A stretch of 64,000 bases of DNA. Origin: Acetobacter vaccinii. GTDB lineage: Bacteria; Pseudomonadota; Alphaproteobacteria; Acetobacterales; Acetobacteraceae. The notes under the pieces are model-generated. The model ran no database searches. It was not told where the DNA came from and saw only the letters and a list, made by a program, of their open reading frames with translations. Both the position numbers and the translations under genes were made by a program. The first letter of the stretch is position 1, and every line of letters starts with the position of its first letter. The stretch lies in assembly GCF_008365315.1 (NCBI RefSeq), contig NZ_CP043506.1:372001-436000 (forward strand), in the 5' to 3' direction. Below, in pieces: positions 44,446 to 52,876 of the stretch.

Positions 44446-45558
44446 TCAACCTGCCAGTGCAGCAATCCATTTGAACAGGCCAAAACCGGACAGATCATTG
44501 AATGTCGAGAACAGAAAAAGCCCAGCCAGAACTGCAAAACCAGCCTGGAAACTGACCTCCTGCACCCGCTTTGAAACCGGACGTCCTCTTATTGCCTCTA
44601 TGGCATAAAAAACCAGACGTCCACCATCAAGAAGCGGAACAGGGAAGAGATTGATCAGACCAAGATTAACCGACAGCAGCGCCATGAAGGACAGCAGGCT
44701 GGCAAAACCATACTGCGCAACCTGCCCGGACAGCTGGGCGATCTTGAGAGGCCCGCCCAGATCGCGGGCGGAATGCTGGCCACTGACAATCTGCCACACC
44801 CCGGCCAGGGTCTGTGTTGTAGCGTGCCATGTGGCCTTGCCCCCTGCCACCACCGCCTTGGGCAGGGACAGCGGACGGGCGGCCTCCACAGCAAATGTAA
44901 CGCCAAGCTGCCCCCGGTGGGCATGGGTGTCCGAATCCGCCGCAGCCCCGAGGGTGACAGGCAACACCACAGCCTGACCGCCCCGCTCGACCGTCAGCGT
45001 CGTCTTGGCACCGGCCTGCCCTGCCAGATCATCCAACAGGCCTTCAACCGTTGCCACATCATGCGGGCCAATCCGTCGGATGATATCCCCCGGCAGCACA
45101 CCCGCCTGCGCTGCGGCACTGCCGGGCATGACGGCGGCTACCTCATCACGCACATGCGGCTCTCCCGCTGTGGCAAACAGCAGTGTAAAAAGCGCAAAGG
45201 CAAGAATGAAGTTAAAGACAGGGCCTGCCAGAATAACAATAGCTCTGGAACCCACGGGCTTGTCGTGGAAGGTGCGCCCCTTGATCCAGGAGGCCTTCTG
45301 CTCCTCGGTCGCATCCTCCGGGTCTTCAAAGCCATGGGGGCGGACATAGCCGCCCAGCGGCACGGCGCACACGCGCCATTCCGTGCCTACCCGGTCCCGC
45401 CATTTGAAGAGGGCCGGGCCAAACCCTATGGAAAACACATCCACATGCACGCCACGCCAGCGCGCTGCCAGATAATGCCCCAGTTCATGGATGGTAACGA
45501 GAACCCCCAGCACGAAGGCGAAGGAGATGAGTGTCCGCAGATAATCGTGTATCATCAT
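44446..45558 (-). CDS. rseP: Intramembrane site-2 metalloprotease RseP
   Basis: Cleaves membrane-bound anti-sigma factors and leftover signal peptides. The 370 residues have the zinc motif HELGH at 24-28, a PDZ region (about 115-200; GVLPGDIIRRIG), and LFPVPLLDGGRL with the third metal ligand. Four membrane helices are visible. It starts 32 bases after the dxr stop and comes before bamA, a usual order. Two adjacent ATGs compete. Confidence 0.93.
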   Translation of the reverse strand: MMIHDYLRTLISFAFVLGVLVTIHELGHYLAARWRGVHVDVFSIGFGPALFKWRDRVGTEWRVCAVPLGGYVRPHGFEDPEDATEEQKASWIKGRTFHDKPVGSRAIVILAGPVFNFILAFALFTLLFATAGEPHVRDEVAAVMPGSAAAQAGVLPGDIIRRIGPHDVATVEGLLDDLAGQAGAKTTLTVERGGQAVVLPVTLGAAADSDTHAHRGQLGVTFAVEAARPLSLPKAVVAGGKATWHATTQTLAGVWQIVSGQHSARDLGGPLKIAQLSGQVAQYGFASLLSFMALLSVNLGLINLFPVPLLDGGRLVFYAIEAIRGRPVSKRVQEVSFQAGFAVLAGLFLFSTFNDLSGFGLFKWIAALAG

Positions 45559-45589
45559 TCTTCCGATATCGGGCCGAGGGCTGTGTTTC

Positions 45590-46747
45590 TCAAGCGACGC
45601 AGGTGGAAATCTGCTCCCGCGCAACGCGGCGGGCCTGGGCATCCCAATGCAGCACAGCGTCCAGCGTATCCGCCGTCTGGGCACCCAGAGCGGTCATTAC
45701 ATCTTCCACCAGCCGCGCAATGTCCAGAAAGCCGATCTGTTCCTTCAGGAAAGCCTCAACCGCGATTTCATTGGCAGCAGACAGAATGGCAGGGGCAGCC
45801 CCCCCGTCCCGCAGCGCCTGACGGGCAAGGCGCAGGGCCGGAAAACGCACCATGTCGGGTGCCGTAAATTCCAGCGTGCCAAACGCCGCCAGATCCAACT
45901 GGGACGATGTCGTCGCCATACGGCGCGGCCAGGCCAAGGCGTGCGCGATGGGAATACGCATATCTGCCGAACCCATCTGGGCAATCAGGCTGCCGTCCGT
46001 GTACTGCACAAGCCCATGCACAACGGACTGCGGGTGCACCAGCACGTCAATACGGTCTTCCGTCAGACCGAAAATCCGTGCGGCCTCGATCACTTCCAGC
46101 CCTTTATTGAACATGGTGGCGGAATCGATGCTGATCTTGGCCCCCATGCTCCATGTCGGGTGCTTGAGCGCCTGCGCCGGAGTAGCCGCACGCATGGCCT
46201 CCAGCGAAGCATTGCGGAAAGGGCCGCCCGATGCGGTTAGAATAATTTTGGCAACCTGATCCGCCTGCCGGTCCGCCATGGCCTGGAAAACCGCGTTATG
46301 TTCGGAATCAACCGGCAACAGGGTTGCTCCGGCCTCCTGCACAGCCCGCAGCATGACATCACCCGCACAGACAAGGGCTTCCTTGTTAGCCAGGGCAATG
46401 CTGCCACCATTCCGCACCGACGCCAGCGTAGGCTCAAGCCCCGCAGCCCCGGTAATGGCGGCCATGGTCCAGTCCGCTGGCAGGGCAGCGGCGTCGATAA
46501 CCGCCTGTCGGCCACCTGCAACCTCAATCCCGGTGCCTGCCAGCAAGGTGCGTAATTCCGCCTCCGCACTTTCATCAGCCAGCACGGCCAGTTCGGCCTT
46601 GAGGCTGCGGGCCTGCTCCGCCAGACGGGTTGCATTGGTGCCACCCACCAGCGCACGCACCCGATACTGGTCACGCGCCTGTTCCAGCAGATCCACGGTC
46701 GAGCAGCCGATACTGCCGGTACTTCCCAGAACGGTTACGGTTCTCAT
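45590..46747 (-). CDS. dxr: 1-deoxy-D-xylulose-5-phosphate reductoisomerase
   Basis: Second step of the MEP isoprenoid pathway. The NADPH motif is VLGSTGSIGCSTVDLL at the N-terminus; the catalytic region has LLPVDSEHNAVFQ and the substrate-binding TASGGPFRN, and KHPTWSMGAKISIDSATMFNKG. The 385 residues are standard. The MEP route supplies undecaprenol to uppS upstream in the same block. Confidence 0.96.
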   Translation of the reverse strand: MRTVTVLGSTGSIGCSTVDLLEQARDQYRVRALVGGTNATRLAEQARSLKAELAVLADESAEAELRTLLAGTGIEVAGGRQAVIDAAALPADWTMAAITGAAGLEPTLASVRNGGSIALANKEALVCAGDVMLRAVQEAGATLLPVDSEHNAVFQAMADRQADQVAKIILTASGGPFRNASLEAMRAATPAQALKHPTWSMGAKISIDSATMFNKGLEVIEAARIFGLTEDRIDVLVHPQSVVHGLVQYTDGSLIAQMGSADMRIPIAHALAWPRRMATTSSQLDLAAFGTLEFTAPDMVRFPALRLARQALRDGGAAPAILSAANEIAVEAFLKEQIGFLDIARLVEDVMTALGAQTADTLDAVLHWDAQARRVAREQISTCVA

Positions 46748-46817
46748 GGTCTTTATTTTCACACCCGCAAAACAAGAATGCGCCAGCCGGAATGGCCCCG
46801 AGCCTGCGCCAGAAACA

Positions 46818-47648
46818 CTAGCCGGGCAACACCCTGACCAGAGAAGAGACAATGTCGCCCAGGCTGATCGCCCAGAAAGGCTGCCCCGCTACGGCACATA
46901 TGGACAGGGCCGCAGCCACAGGGGCCGCCACCACAAGCCCGTCAAAACGGTCAAGCAAGCCACCATGCCCAGGCAGCAGAGTGCCGGAATCCTTCACACC
47001 CAAGGCGCGCTTCATCGCACTTTCGGCCAGATCGCCGGACTGGGAAGCAACACCCAGCACCATGGCCCACAGGGCTGCACCAGACAGCCCCCCTAGCCCC
47101 GACAGAGCAGCAACACCCAGCCCTGCCAGCATAGCGCCCAAAAGGCCACCAACAGCGCCAGAGCGCGTTTTGCCCGGAGAAATACGAGGAGCAAGCTTAG
47201 GCCCACCCACCAGCCGCCCCGTCACATAGGCAGCACTGTCGGAGGCCACGACAACAGCCACCACAAACACAACGGGCCATGCCCCGGTCTGATGCAGCCA
47301 CAGCAAGGCAGTGCCCGCCAGCACGATCACGCACATGATGGCCCATAAGGCCGGGCCAAATACAAAGGCGCTGAAACAGAATGCAGGAAAATACGCCCAA
47401 TGGCCGCTGGCAGCCGACAGACCGGCACACACGCCCCACAGGCAATACAGAACACCCCGCCAGCGACGCAGCGACAGGTCGAACAGGGTTGCGGCCTCGG
47501 ACGCCATACCCCCCATGGCGGCAAGCACCAGAGCAGCATAAGGCAGCCCCCCGGCACCAATGCACACAGCCGCCACGCTGATCAGCACGACGGCGGAAAT
47601 CAGACGGGGGCGCAGGTCACGCCAGGCAGACTGCCCATCAGCACTCAT
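46818..47648 (-). CDS. cdsA: Phosphatidate cytidylyltransferase
   Basis: Makes CDP-diacylglycerol for all phospholipids. The 276-residue membrane protein has about eight hydrophobic segments and the CDP-DAG synthase signature (SDSAAYVTGRLVGGPKLAPR followed by ISPGKTRSGAVGG). The start overlaps the uppS stop by four bases (ATGA). Confidence 0.94.
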   Translation of the reverse strand: MSADGQSAWRDLRPRLISAVVLISVAAVCIGAGGLPYAALVLAAMGGMASEAATLFDLSLRRWRGVLYCLWGVCAGLSAASGHWAYFPAFCFSAFVFGPALWAIMCVIVLAGTALLWLHQTGAWPVVFVVAVVVASDSAAYVTGRLVGGPKLAPRISPGKTRSGAVGGLLGAMLAGLGVAALSGLGGLSGAALWAMVLGVASQSGDLAESAMKRALGVKDSGTLLPGHGGLLDRFDGLVVAAPVAAALSICAVAGQPFWAISLGDIVSSLVRVLPG

Positions 47649-48433
47649 GCCGAGGCCACCGGCCTTGCTCCAAAGCGCCGCTCACGCCGCGCATACAGGT
47701 CCAGCACTGTTGCAAAATGTCCTTCGTTAAAATCCGGCCAGAAAACGTCCAGAAACACCAGTTCGGCGTATGCACTCTGCCAGAGCAGGAAATTGGACAG
47801 CCTGCATTCCCCACTGGTACGCACGATCACGTCCGGGTCTGGAATACCGGCTGTCCACAAATGCGCTGCAAAATCGGCTTCGGTAATCTGGTCAGGGTCG
47901 ATGGTGCCATCCCGGCTGGCGCGTGCCAGGCGCTGTACGGCCTGCACAATATCGCCCCGGCCGCCATAGGACAGCGCCAGCAGCAACACCAGACGGCTGT
48001 TGCCCGCTGTCAGCTCCTCGGCCCGCGTCAGTTCCGCACGCAGTCCTGCGTCAAACCGGCTCAGATCACCGATAAAGCGGATCTGCACACCTTCTGCATG
48101 CAGTTCACGCACCTTGTGCCGCAGGTAGTAGCGCAGCAGACCTGTCAGGTCTGCGACCTCCTGCGGTCCCCGTGACCAGTTTTCGGAAGAAAACGCATAC
48201 AGGGTCAGATACGTCACGCCCCGCTGCATGGCCGCCCGCAGGCAGCGGGCCACTGCATCGGCCCCCGCACGGTGCCCCGCAAGGCGTGGCAAGCCCCGTG
48301 CGCCAGCCCAACGCCCGTTGCCATCCATGATAATGGCAACATGCGCCGGAACGGCTACCTTCTTTCCGACCAGATCAGGAGACATTGGTTGACTAAACCC
48401 ATTCGTCCGGTTCAGGCGCAGCAGGCCGGACAT
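47645..48433 (-). CDS. uppS: Undecaprenyl diphosphate synthase (isoprenyl transferase)
   Basis: Makes the C55 carrier lipid for peptidoglycan and O-antigen. Signature HVAIIMDGNGRWA with catalytic Asp, YAFSSENWSRG, and RTSGECRLSNFLLWQ. The ATG at 48433 is two bases after the frr stop (262 residues); the next ATG at 48385 gives 246 residues and matches the family start better, but neither has a good ribosome binding site. The coupling supports the first. Confidence 0.94.
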   Translation of the reverse strand: MSGLLRLNRTNGFSQPMSPDLVGKKVAVPAHVAIIMDGNGRWAGARGLPRLAGHRAGADAVARCLRAAMQRGVTYLTLYAFSSENWSRGPQEVADLTGLLRYYLRHKVRELHAEGVQIRFIGDLSRFDAGLRAELTRAEELTAGNSRLVLLLALSYGGRGDIVQAVQRLARASRDGTIDPDQITEADFAAHLWTAGIPDPDVIVRTSGECRLSNFLLWQSAYAELVFLDVFWPDFNEGHFATVLDLYARRERRFGARPVASA

Positions 48434-48435
48434 AC

Positions 48436-48999
48436 TCAGACCTGTTTGATTTCCTTGTCTTTTTCGGCAAGCATGTCTTCAATTTTTTTGACATACTGGT
48501 CCGTCAGCTTCTGGATGGCGTCAGACCATGTCTTGACGTCGTCCTGGCTGATATCGCCCTTCTTTTCAAAGCTCTTGGACTTGTCCATGCCGTCGCGCCG
48601 CACGCCACGTACGGCTATCTTGGCCCCTTCCGCATAGCGGGCGGCGGCCTTGGCCAGCTCGTTACGGCGTTCTTCCGTCAACTGCGGGATCGGCACGCGG
48701 ATGCTCTGCCCTTCGGACGCGGGGTTCAGGCCCAGCCCGGCATCACGAATCGCACGTTCCACCGCACCAGCCAGAGCACGGTCCCATACCTGCACGGTAA
48801 TCATCCGGGCTTCAGGCACGGCAATGGAGGCAACCTGGGTCAGCGGCACTTCCCCGCCGTATGCTTCCACCCGCACCGGCTCCAGCAGGGCCGGGCTGGC
48901 CCGACCCGAACGCAGGCCGGAGAAGTCACGGCGCAGGCTGTCCAGCGCACTTTCCATGCGGCGTTTCAGATCATCCAGCAGAGCATTCAAGTCAGACAT
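48436..48999 (-). CDS. frr: Ribosome recycling factor
   Basis: Splits post-termination ribosomes with EF-G. The 187 residues show the three-helix bundle ends (LRRDFSGLRSGRASPALLEPV and DMLAEKDKEIKQV) and the conserved RVPIPQLTEERR segment. It follows pyrH and precedes uppS. Confidence 0.97.
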   Translation of the reverse strand: MSDLNALLDDLKRRMESALDSLRRDFSGLRSGRASPALLEPVRVEAYGGEVPLTQVASIAVPEARMITVQVWDRALAGAVERAIRDAGLGLNPASEGQSIRVPIPQLTEERRNELAKAAARYAEGAKIAVRGVRRDGMDKSKSFEKKGDISQDDVKTWSDAIQKLTDQYVKKIEDMLAEKDKEIKQV

Positions 49000-49089
49000 G
49001 GCGGTTTCTCCCGTTCGTCAGGAAAGGCAGCCCCCTTCCCTGTTTCCAGTTCTCACCCCGCAAGCCGCCCGTGGGCGGCTCCGGCTTTA

Positions 49090-49827
49090 TCAGGCAGTTT
49101 CGATAATGCGGGTATAGGGGCCTTCTCCGCGCATAACGCGCCCGAAGGACCCTTCTTCACCGATATTGAAAACGATGATGGGCAGCTTGTTCTCACGCGC
49201 AAGGCTGATTGCTGCCGCATCCATCACGTTCAGCTGGTTGGCCAGCACGGTCATGTAGGTCAGTTCATCATAGCGGGTGGCCGAGGGATCCTGCTTGGGG
49301 TCGGCGGAATAGACACCATCAACCTGCGTGCCTTTAAGCAGCATGTCGCATTCCATTTCCGCCGCGCGCAGGGCAGCCGCCGTATCGGTCGTAAAGAAGG
49401 GGTTGCCTGTGCCCGCAGCAAAAATGACCACGCGCCCTTTTTCCATATGCCGCACGGCGCGACGGCGGATATAGGGCTCCGCTACGGAAGACATGTGGAT
49501 AGCGGACATCACCCGTGTGGGGATTTCCTGCTCTTCCAGCGCGTTCTGAAGCAGCAGGGCGTTGATGACCGTGGCCAGCATGCCAGCATAGTCACCCTGG
49601 GCACGGTCCATGCCCTTGGCCGCTGCCGCCAGGCCGCGAAAAATATTACCACCGCCCACAACAAGGCAGACCTCGACACCGCCACGCACCACTTCGCTGA
49701 CATCGCGCGCAATGCGTTGCACCGTCTTCTGCTCGACCCCGAAGGCCCCGTCACCCATCAGGGCTTCCCCGGACACCTTGAGCAGAACACGTTTACGGTT
49801 AGGCGTTTCACCGACAGAAGCAGTCAT
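49090..49827 (-). CDS. pyrH: UMP kinase
   Basis: Phosphorylates UMP to UDP. The 245 residues include [28 protein letters not shown] and the C-terminal metal/UTP-controlled region. In most bacteria it is preceded by rpsB-tsf; here era lies 121 bases upstream instead, and a strong hairpin sits in between. Confidence 0.97.
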   Translation of the reverse strand: MTASVGETPNRKRVLLKVSGEALMGDGAFGVEQKTVQRIARDVSEVVRGGVEVCLVVGGGNIFRGLAAAAKGMDRAQGDYAGMLATVINALLLQNALEEQEIPTRVMSAIHMSSVAEPYIRRRAVRHMEKGRVVIFAAGTGNPFFTTDTAAALRAAEMECDMLLKGTQVDGVYSADPKQDPSATRYDELTYMTVLANQLNVMDAAAISLARENKLPIIVFNIGEEGSFGRVMRGEGPYTRIIETA

Positions 49828-49858
49828 GGGCCCTCAATCACGCAAGCAGTCCGTACCA

Positions 49859-49891
49859 AACCCTGCCGGGCGCAAGCGCCGCCGCAGGGTT
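49859..49891 (-). terminator. Strong hairpin between era and pyrH
   Basis: AACCCTGC (49859-49866) pairs with GCAGGGTT (49884-49891), and an inner GGCGC/GCGCC helix extends the stem. There is no adjacent T-run on the minus strand. It could be a terminator of the rnc-era part, or a processing or attenuation point for pyrH-frr. Confidence 0.5.
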
Positions 49892-49948
49892 GCCCTCTCT
49901 TATCCTTCATGGCCCAGCGCCACAAGCGGGCATACGCCCGCCTGGGTG

Positions 49949-50839
49949 TCATGGCACATCATCAAGGCCGATTGCGCGCAGTCTGGCCCGTTCCTCATCC
50001 CAGCCTGAGCGTTCCTTAACATTCAGGAAAAGATGGCAGGGCCGTTCCAGCAAACCGGCAAGCTGCTTGCGGGCACGCTCGCCTATCTGACGGATTTTCT
50101 GCCCACCATTACCGATCAGGATAGCCTTGTGGCCTGCGCGTGCGACATAGATGGTCACATCAATCCGCACGGAGCCGTCGGGACGCTCCTTGTAGCTCTC
50201 GGTTTCTGCCGTGGCACCGTAGGGCACTTCCTCATGCGTCTGCATGAAAATCTGCTCACGCACCAGTTCGGCCGCCAGCAGGCGGTCGGGCAGATCGGTC
50301 AGGTCGTCCTCGGGGTAAAGATACGGCCCCTCGGGCAGGGTAGCCGCCAGACGGTCGAGCAGATCCCCCACGCCGTTGCCGGTGCGGGCACTGACCATGA
50401 AGACATGCTCCACTGTCAGCTTTTCCGTAATAGCAACCGTCAGAGGCAGCAACGCCCCTGCGGCAACAAGGTCAGTCTTGTTCAGCACCAGCCAGACCCT
50501 GCGGCCAGCCTGTGCCAGACGGGCAATGATTTCCTCCACCGCCTCTGTCAGCCCGGAGCGGGCATCCACCAGCAGCAGGGTGATGTCGGCATCTTCCGCC
50601 CCGGTCCAGGCAGCGGCGACCATGGCCCTGTCGAGCTTGCGGCGCGGCTTGAAAATACCGGGGGTGTCAACCAGCAGAATCTGGCTTTCCCCCCGCATGA
50701 GAATACCCAGGACCCGAAAGCGCGTTGTCTGCGCCTTGGGAGAAACGATGGAAAGCTTGGCGCCTGCCATCTGGTTCAGCAAAGTGGATTTACCCGCGTT
50801 CGGGGCGCCCACCAATGCTGCAAAACCGCAACGTGTCAT
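49949..50839 (-). CDS. era: GTPase Era
   Basis: A 16S rRNA-binding GTPase needed for 30S assembly. G1 GAPNAGKSTLLNQ, G3 DTPGIFKPRRKLD, G4 NKTDLV; a KH domain at the C-terminus with IGNGGQKIRQIGERARKQL. Normal length of 296. It starts 26 bases after the rnc stop. Confidence 0.96.
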   Translation of the reverse strand: MTRCGFAALVGAPNAGKSTLLNQMAGAKLSIVSPKAQTTRFRVLGILMRGESQILLVDTPGIFKPRRKLDRAMVAAAWTGAEDADITLLLVDARSGLTEAVEEIIARLAQAGRRVWLVLNKTDLVAAGALLPLTVAITEKLTVEHVFMVSARTGNGVGDLLDRLAATLPEGPYLYPEDDLTDLPDRLLAAELVREQIFMQTHEEVPYGATAETESYKERPDGSVRIDVTIYVARAGHKAILIGNGGQKIRQIGERARKQLAGLLERPCHLFLNVKERSGWDEERARLRAIGLDDVP

Positions 50840-50865
50840 GTCAACTCTGTCCTGATCTTTGTGCT

Positions 50866-51597
50866 TCAGCCTTTTGGGCTGCCATCCAGTCTGCCCAGCA
50901 ATGCCGCTGCCGCTGCGCTTTCGGCAGCGCGCTTGTTGCCTGCACGTCCCTCTTCCGACTGGCCACCCGCAGTTACCCGCACCACAAACAGGGGGGCGTG
51001 GGACGGGCCATCGGCTCCCACTGTTTCATAGGCTGGCAAACCCAGCGCACGGGCCAGCACCCATTCCTGCAAGGCTGTCTTGGGGTCCTTGGGGGGCAGA
51101 GCCTGCGCGTCCAGCACCGCCTTCCAGAAGGCACGTACGATCTTGCGGGCGGGATCAAGCCCGCCATCCAGAAAAACAGCCCCCAGCACAGCTTCCAGCG
51201 CATCCGACACCACATTGGCGGTGGTCTGCACCCCGGCCCTTGCCTCGTGCGCGGCAACAGCCAGCACATCGGGCAGACCTAGCTGTTCGGCAATAACCGC
51301 CAGTGTCGCGCGGGATACCAGATGCGCCAGGCGGGAGCCCAGAGCACCTTCCTGCTCGCCCGGATAGCGTTCCAGTAGCCATTCCGCCATCAGCAACCCC
51401 AGCACACGGTCACCCATGAACTCCAGTCGCTCGTTAGACCCGACACCCTTGGCCTTGTGCCGCTTGCGCGCCCCCGCACGCTGGTGCGCGGCGGAGCGAT
51501 GGGTCAGTGCCTCCTGCAACAAGGCCGGGGTGGTAAATGTGTAGCCAAGCCGTTCCTGCAGGGCGACAACGCTGGCGGAGGGTGTTTCCATGCTCAC
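50866..51597 (-). CDS. rnc: Ribonuclease III
   Basis: Processes rRNA and other double-stranded RNA. The catalytic signature is NERLEFMGDRVLGLLMAEWL, followed by EALEAVLGAVFLDGG and a C-terminal dsRNA-binding domain (about 170-240). The 243 residues fit. Its start overlaps the lepB stop by four bases. Confidence 0.96.
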   Translation of the reverse strand: MSMETPSASVVALQERLGYTFTTPALLQEALTHRSAAHQRAGARKRHKAKGVGSNERLEFMGDRVLGLLMAEWLLERYPGEQEGALGSRLAHLVSRATLAVIAEQLGLPDVLAVAAHEARAGVQTTANVVSDALEAVLGAVFLDGGLDPARKIVRAFWKAVLDAQALPPKDPKTALQEWVLARALGLPAYETVGADGPSHAPLFVVRVTAGGQSEEGRAGNKRAAESAAAAALLGRLDGSPKG

Positions 51598-52397
51598 TGC
51601 ACGCTCCGCAGCAGGCGGGGCCAGCGGATTTCCGCAGGCCAGTACCAGACCTGCCAGCCAGGATGCTCATCCGCGATGGAAAAGAAAATCCGCTGCGCTT
51701 TACCTACAAGGTTTTCAAACGGCACAAACCCGAGGTCCTTGGGGCCATCCCCCATGAAGCGGCTGTCCGCGCTGTCGTCCCGGTTATCGCCCATTGCAAA
51801 GAAATGCCCGGGCGGCACCACATATTCAGGGGTGTTATTCTGCGCGCCATCGTCGGTCAGCTTCAAGATTTCATGCCGCACAGTCGCTGCTCCGTCACTG
51901 CCGGGCAGCTCCTCGGTGCAGGCTTCCCCCTCCATATCCATATGGCTTTCATCCCGCGCAACATAGGGGTGAGCATCCACGCAGGGCACAGCCTGACCGT
52001 TGAGGTACAGGTGGCCATTGGTGACCTGAACATGGTCCCCAGGCAGGCCAATAATGCGTTTGACGTAATCGACCGAGGTATCCTTGGTAAAACGGAACAC
52101 CACGACATCACCCCGGTGCGGCTGAGCGCCCCAGATCCGCCCTGAAAACAGGTCGGGCGAGAACGGGAAGGAATAGCGGGAGTAGCCGTAGGTGTATTTG
52201 GAGACCCAGATATAGTCCCCCACCTGCAAGGTCGGGATCATGGAGCCTGAAGGAATGACGAACGATTCAAACAGGAATGTCCGCACCACAACAACCACGA
52301 GCACGACAGAAACCAGTGTCCGCAGATACTCCAGTGCTGTTTGCCCTGCGGAGGCGGGGCGCCCTGCTCCTGCGGGAATATGGTCCACTGTATTCAT
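51594..52397 (-). CDS. lepB: Signal peptidase I
   Basis: Removes signal peptides of secreted proteins. From the ATG at 52397, 267 residues with one membrane helix (LVSVVLVVVVVRTFLF) and the Ser/Lys dyad: SGSMIPTLQVGD with Ser52 and VDYVKRIIGLPGD with Lys. GDNRDDSADSRFMG is the box E region. In one unit with rnc and era, as often seen. Confidence 0.95.
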   Translation of the reverse strand: MNTVDHIPAGAGRPASAGQTALEYLRTLVSVVLVVVVVRTFLFESFVIPSGSMIPTLQVGDYIWVSKYTYGYSRYSFPFSPDLFSGRIWGAQPHRGDVVVFRFTKDTSVDYVKRIIGLPGDHVQVTNGHLYLNGQAVPCVDAHPYVARDESHMDMEGEACTEELPGSDGAATVRHEILKLTDDGAQNNTPEYVVPPGHFFAMGDNRDDSADSRFMGDGPKDLGFVPFENLVGKAQRIFFSIADEHPGWQVWYWPAEIRWPRLLRSVQ

Positions 52398-52468
52398 GCC
52401 TGCGCCTCGCCCGCTACTGTTCCGGAAAATGAAAACCCGCGGGATCAAGCCGTGCGGGCGGTATGATG

Positions 52469-52876
52469 TCAACCCGGACGGGCCGAGATAAACACCTGCG
52501 CGAACGCATACGGCACCTCGTCCGTCAGGCTTAGCAGCACCTGGGCCACACAACCGGCCGGTGTCATGCCTTGCAGCACCTGCGCGGCCTGACCTGTCAA
52601 CCGCAGTTGCGGCGCGCCGGACGCCAGGTTCTCCACCTCGATCTGGCTATGCGTGACCCCTTGGGCAAACCCTGTGCCCAGCGCCTTGGCACAGGCCTCC
52701 TTGGCCGCCCAGCGCTTGGCATAGGTACCGATACGGGCCTGACCTGAACGCGCATTGGCGTAGCGGCGTTCCCCCGGGGTAAAAACACGATCGACAAAGC
52801 GGGGGCCAAAACGCTCCATGACCCGCTCTATCCGCCGCATGTCGCACAGGTCCACCCCAGTGGCGAGCAGGGTCAC
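52469..52876 (-). CDS. acpS: Holo-ACP synthase
   Basis: Attaches phosphopantetheine to acyl carrier protein. GVDLCDMRRIERV carries the Mg ligand Asp; the second motif is KRWAAKEACAKALGTGF. The 135 residues match. Its start overlaps the stop of the stringent-response gene (ATGA at 52876-52873), and lepB follows after 71 bases. Confidence 0.95.
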   Translation of the reverse strand: MTLLATGVDLCDMRRIERVMERFGPRFVDRVFTPGERRYANARSGQARIGTYAKRWAAKEACAKALGTGFAQGVTHSQIEVENLASGAPQLRLTGQAAQVLQGMTPAGCVAQVLLSLTDEVPYAFAQVFISARPG

